Assembly (NCBI GenBank): GCA_002633025.1
Contig: NMRB01000060.1
Location: 261,714-325,713, forward strand
Direction: 5' to 3'
DNA: 64,000 nucleotides
From: Notospermus geniculatus
Lineage: Eukaryota; Nemertea; Pilidiophora; Heteronemertea; Lineidae
The notes beneath the pieces were generated by a model. The model did no database searches and was not told the origin of the DNA. It saw only the letters and a list, made by a program, of their open reading frames with translations. Shown here in pieces: positions 61,591-64,000 of the stretch (position 1 is the stretch's first letter; the number at the start of each line of letters is the position of its first letter). Position numbers and translations under genes: made by a program.

Positions 61591-61746
61591 GCGGCCCATA
61601 CACGATCAATATTATTGCACAATATGGGGCTCAGAATAGCGGCATGTGCGTCTGGCATGATGGGTAGAAGAAAGATTGGCAATAAAATTGCTCATTTTGA
61701 TCTTCATACTGTGCAATAATATTGCACGTGACCGTGTATGGGCCGC
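61591..61746. mobile_element. 156-bp MITE
   Basis: GCGGCCCATACACGATCAAT...ATTATTGCAC and GTGCAATAATATTGCACGTG...CGTGTATGGGCCGC are inverted. Non-coding. Confidence 0.8.
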
Positions 61747-62548
61747 GATGGTGTATGGACCGCTTACAACAATATTCCGTGTACCATGTTATGACGGCCC
61801 GGATGGGGGGGGGGGGCAAGGAAAGAGTATGGCACCTCTTGGTGAACGGACAGGGGATCTTGTAGGCGGATACGGCAGAGACGACATGACATTTCAGTCG
61901 TCACACAATACGATTACTTTCCAATCAGAGCAGACAAACCTTCTCCCCCTCCATCGAGTTCTGCCGGCTGGTTGGTTAATCATGACAGATGGATTAATTT
62001 GACGCAGACAGTAGTTGTTAATGACGATGTAGCGACTGACCACAGCGCACTGAAGCCGAGAAATCTCTCTTGACCACTTCCAGATGATGTATTAGCCTCG
62101 ATACAATAAAGGTGTCCGCGTGAATTAGGCGAAATTGGGGAAAATAGTGGTGCACTTGTGTTGCCGAGTTGGCTGATTGGAATTGCATAGTAATGGTTCT
62201 TGAAATGTACTCCCGGTGTTTCTTGTGGTGACGCAGTTTGGAGAGGATGATCTGAGATCGCTTGGCGGTCAGAGATAACTCAGTAAGATGAACCCCAAGC
62301 AGAAGAATATTGATGCGTTTGCTTGTTTCGTGATGTTTGATAACGTTTCTTCTACCTCAAGTGAGTGGGCGCCGGTCTTTGAGTTTGTAGGTATGACACG
62401 TCGGTTTCTTTTTGACCTACAGATCGGCAGATTTTACTGGGATTGAGAATGAATCATACCTTTTCCTGACACACAAAGAAAGAAAAACTTGAGAAACCTT
62501 CAATAATTGTTCTTTGGATTGAGATATGACAAAACGTACTGGATAGTT
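61747..62548. other. No gene recognised
   Basis: A G-run at about 61806 and otherwise unique sequence. Confidence 0.4.
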
Positions 62549-62745
62549 CATATTAAAGCGAATCGATAGCGGATTTTGTTTACATTTGGCTGGTGTTTGT
62601 AAACACAAAATTCAGCCAATCAAAATGCACGAAAATTTCTTTGTTGACATTCTGGAGAAGTTTGTTTACATTTTTTCCTGAAAATTCGTCCCCTTTCAAA
62701 TTCTATTTCTAAATCAAATTTTTTCGCTTTCGATTCGCTTTAACT
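62549..62745. mobile_element. Small MITE
   Basis: ATTAAAGCGAATCGATAGCG...TTTTG and CAAATTTTTTCGCTTTCGATTCGCTTTAAC are inverted. TTTGTTTACATTT words lie inside. Confidence 0.6.
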
Positions 62746-64000
62746 GCACATTGAAAAACATCGAAATGCACAGCGTTTCATTCTGTCGAATGCTGCGTAT
62801 GACCTTTGGTGTTAGCAAGAACATCTTCTTGGTGTTAGAATGTCAGTCGTTGCACTTTTTGTTTACCTTCCCTGGAAGAGCAACCTGATCAATCATTGAC
62901 GAAGTATGTTCCTGCGACGGCGTTCGTTCAGCCTGAATAACTATCTCCCATCTTTGATCTGACTCTGCCACGAGAGAGAAGATGAACATGACATGAATGA
63001 TAATTGTAATAATAACAACATGGATGGCACAGCAAAGTGAACAAGACCTGGTCACGAATATTAAGTGTATTTGGCTCCTCCATATAGTGGACAGTCCCTG
63101 AACAGAACAGGACCCTCCTTCCCTCGAAAATCTTCCAATACAAGTATTATGCTACTGAGGACTGCCGAAGCCCTGGTGGGTCACCTTCACAATAATACTG
63201 CTTTTATATTGTGTATCAAGATATGAGATCTCTGCCAAACACCCTCCCATAGATGGGGGTACTCTGGAAGGCCTTGTGTAGTAAGGTCAGTGCAAGATGT
63301 CAGCCCTTCCGTAAATCTACCTGACACAAACAACGTCAACTCTACAACTGATCATCACGCTATATTATTAGCCGTGGATGACAGATGTACAACTAACAAC
63401 TGACAAGTCTGTCGCTAGTATAAATATTTTTTTGTACCAACCAATCAGGCAAGACGGATATCCTATGTTGATATTTACAGACGCACGAATCTCTCTCCTG
63501 CTTGTACAAACCGTTTTCGATCATGGGATGGAGGACCTCACTGCATTATTAGAGTTGACGGAGAGGGTATTTGTGAATGTTTTGCTCTCTACGCGGATAA
63601 TGTAACGCCACGATGAAGCACTCTGATTGGTCTCTTAATAAGCTCTGTGATTGGTTGACTTATTGTAGTGTCGACGTGCAGCGTGACAAGCCTCGCCAAC
63701 GAGGATCTGAGAAGAAGTGATCGCAGTTCATTTGTTTATGGTCGGAATTGAGCGTTTGTGCATTGAATAAGACTACCGGTACACGTATTGTGTTTCTGTG
63801 CGTGATATCAACGATAGGCCATTGAATTGGTCCAGTGGTGCACAGGATGAAAATGTAGACGTTCTGAAGTCATTGGTCTGGGCAGGAAAGCGTTCTCCTA
63901 CCAACCTGCTGGAAGGGCAAGTTGGATGAGAAGCTAACACTCACAACACAACTTGCCATCTATCTACCGCTTCTTCATCCCTGTCATGATTCCTGGCACT
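62746..64000. other. No gene recognised
   Basis: No coding signal or repeat that I can support. Confidence 0.4.

Overview
The window looks like nuclear DNA from a marine invertebrate. It has spliced genes with GT-AG introns, single-exon type II and seven-helix membrane protein genes, many non-autonomous DNA transposons, frequent TAGGCCTA and ACATGTACATGTA words, and one assembly gap (58553-58987). A deuterostome (echinoderm, hemichordate or cephalochordate) is my best guess, but the sequence does not settle it and no operon-like or bacterial organisation is seen. Real coding content is small. It comprises a single-exon beta-1,3-galactosyltransferase-family gene (13098-14153, +), a rhodopsin-class GPCR gene broken by two frame changes (20800-21859, +), and most of the middle of a spliced gamma-glutamyltransferase (GGT) gene on the minus strand (41120 down to about 30110, seven exons). 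There are also weaker exon candidates at 2969-3071 (+) and 28988-29152 (-).

Region by region: 1-12.9 kb holds direct duplications, minisatellites, inverted-repeat elements and one LamG-like exon. 12.9-16 kb has a TA-flanked MITE whose right end touches the upstream side of the galactosyltransferase ORF, then inverted repeats and a tRNA-like SINE. 16.4-18.4 kb is a dead PIF/Harbinger transposase gene cut by nested insertions, one of them a foldback with a 14-bp target duplication. 19.0-19.4 kb and 27.1-27.5 kb carry two copies of a 426/427-bp element with perfect 9-bp target duplications and a RecQ-helicase-like exon fragment. 23.48-28.94 kb is a 5.46-kb structure bounded by inverted repeats and filled by a diverged array with a period of roughly 180 bp. 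Its best conserved part is the palindrome GTTGCCATGGCAAC, the consensus of the RFX X-box.

30-41.1 kb is the GGT gene. Each of its six introns carries at least one inverted-repeat insertion, and three introns are largely made of one element (3.05 kb, 2.95 kb and 0.77 kb). Its first visible exon is tandemly duplicated (129 bp). From 41.1 kb to the end I recognise no protein gene. That part holds several minisatellites, MITEs, a SINE combining tRNA-like and 5S-like parts, and the gap. The 5' end (signal anchor) and the 3' end of GGT are not found in the window.

The features most worth attention are the X-box array inside inverted repeats, the exon-carrying 9-bp-TSD element, a pair of 36-38-bp insertions with 7-bp target duplications (35162 and 57909), the two Penelope-like foldback insertions with hammerhead-like motifs, and the duplicated GGT exon. 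All calls are from reading the sequence; no alignment or search was run.
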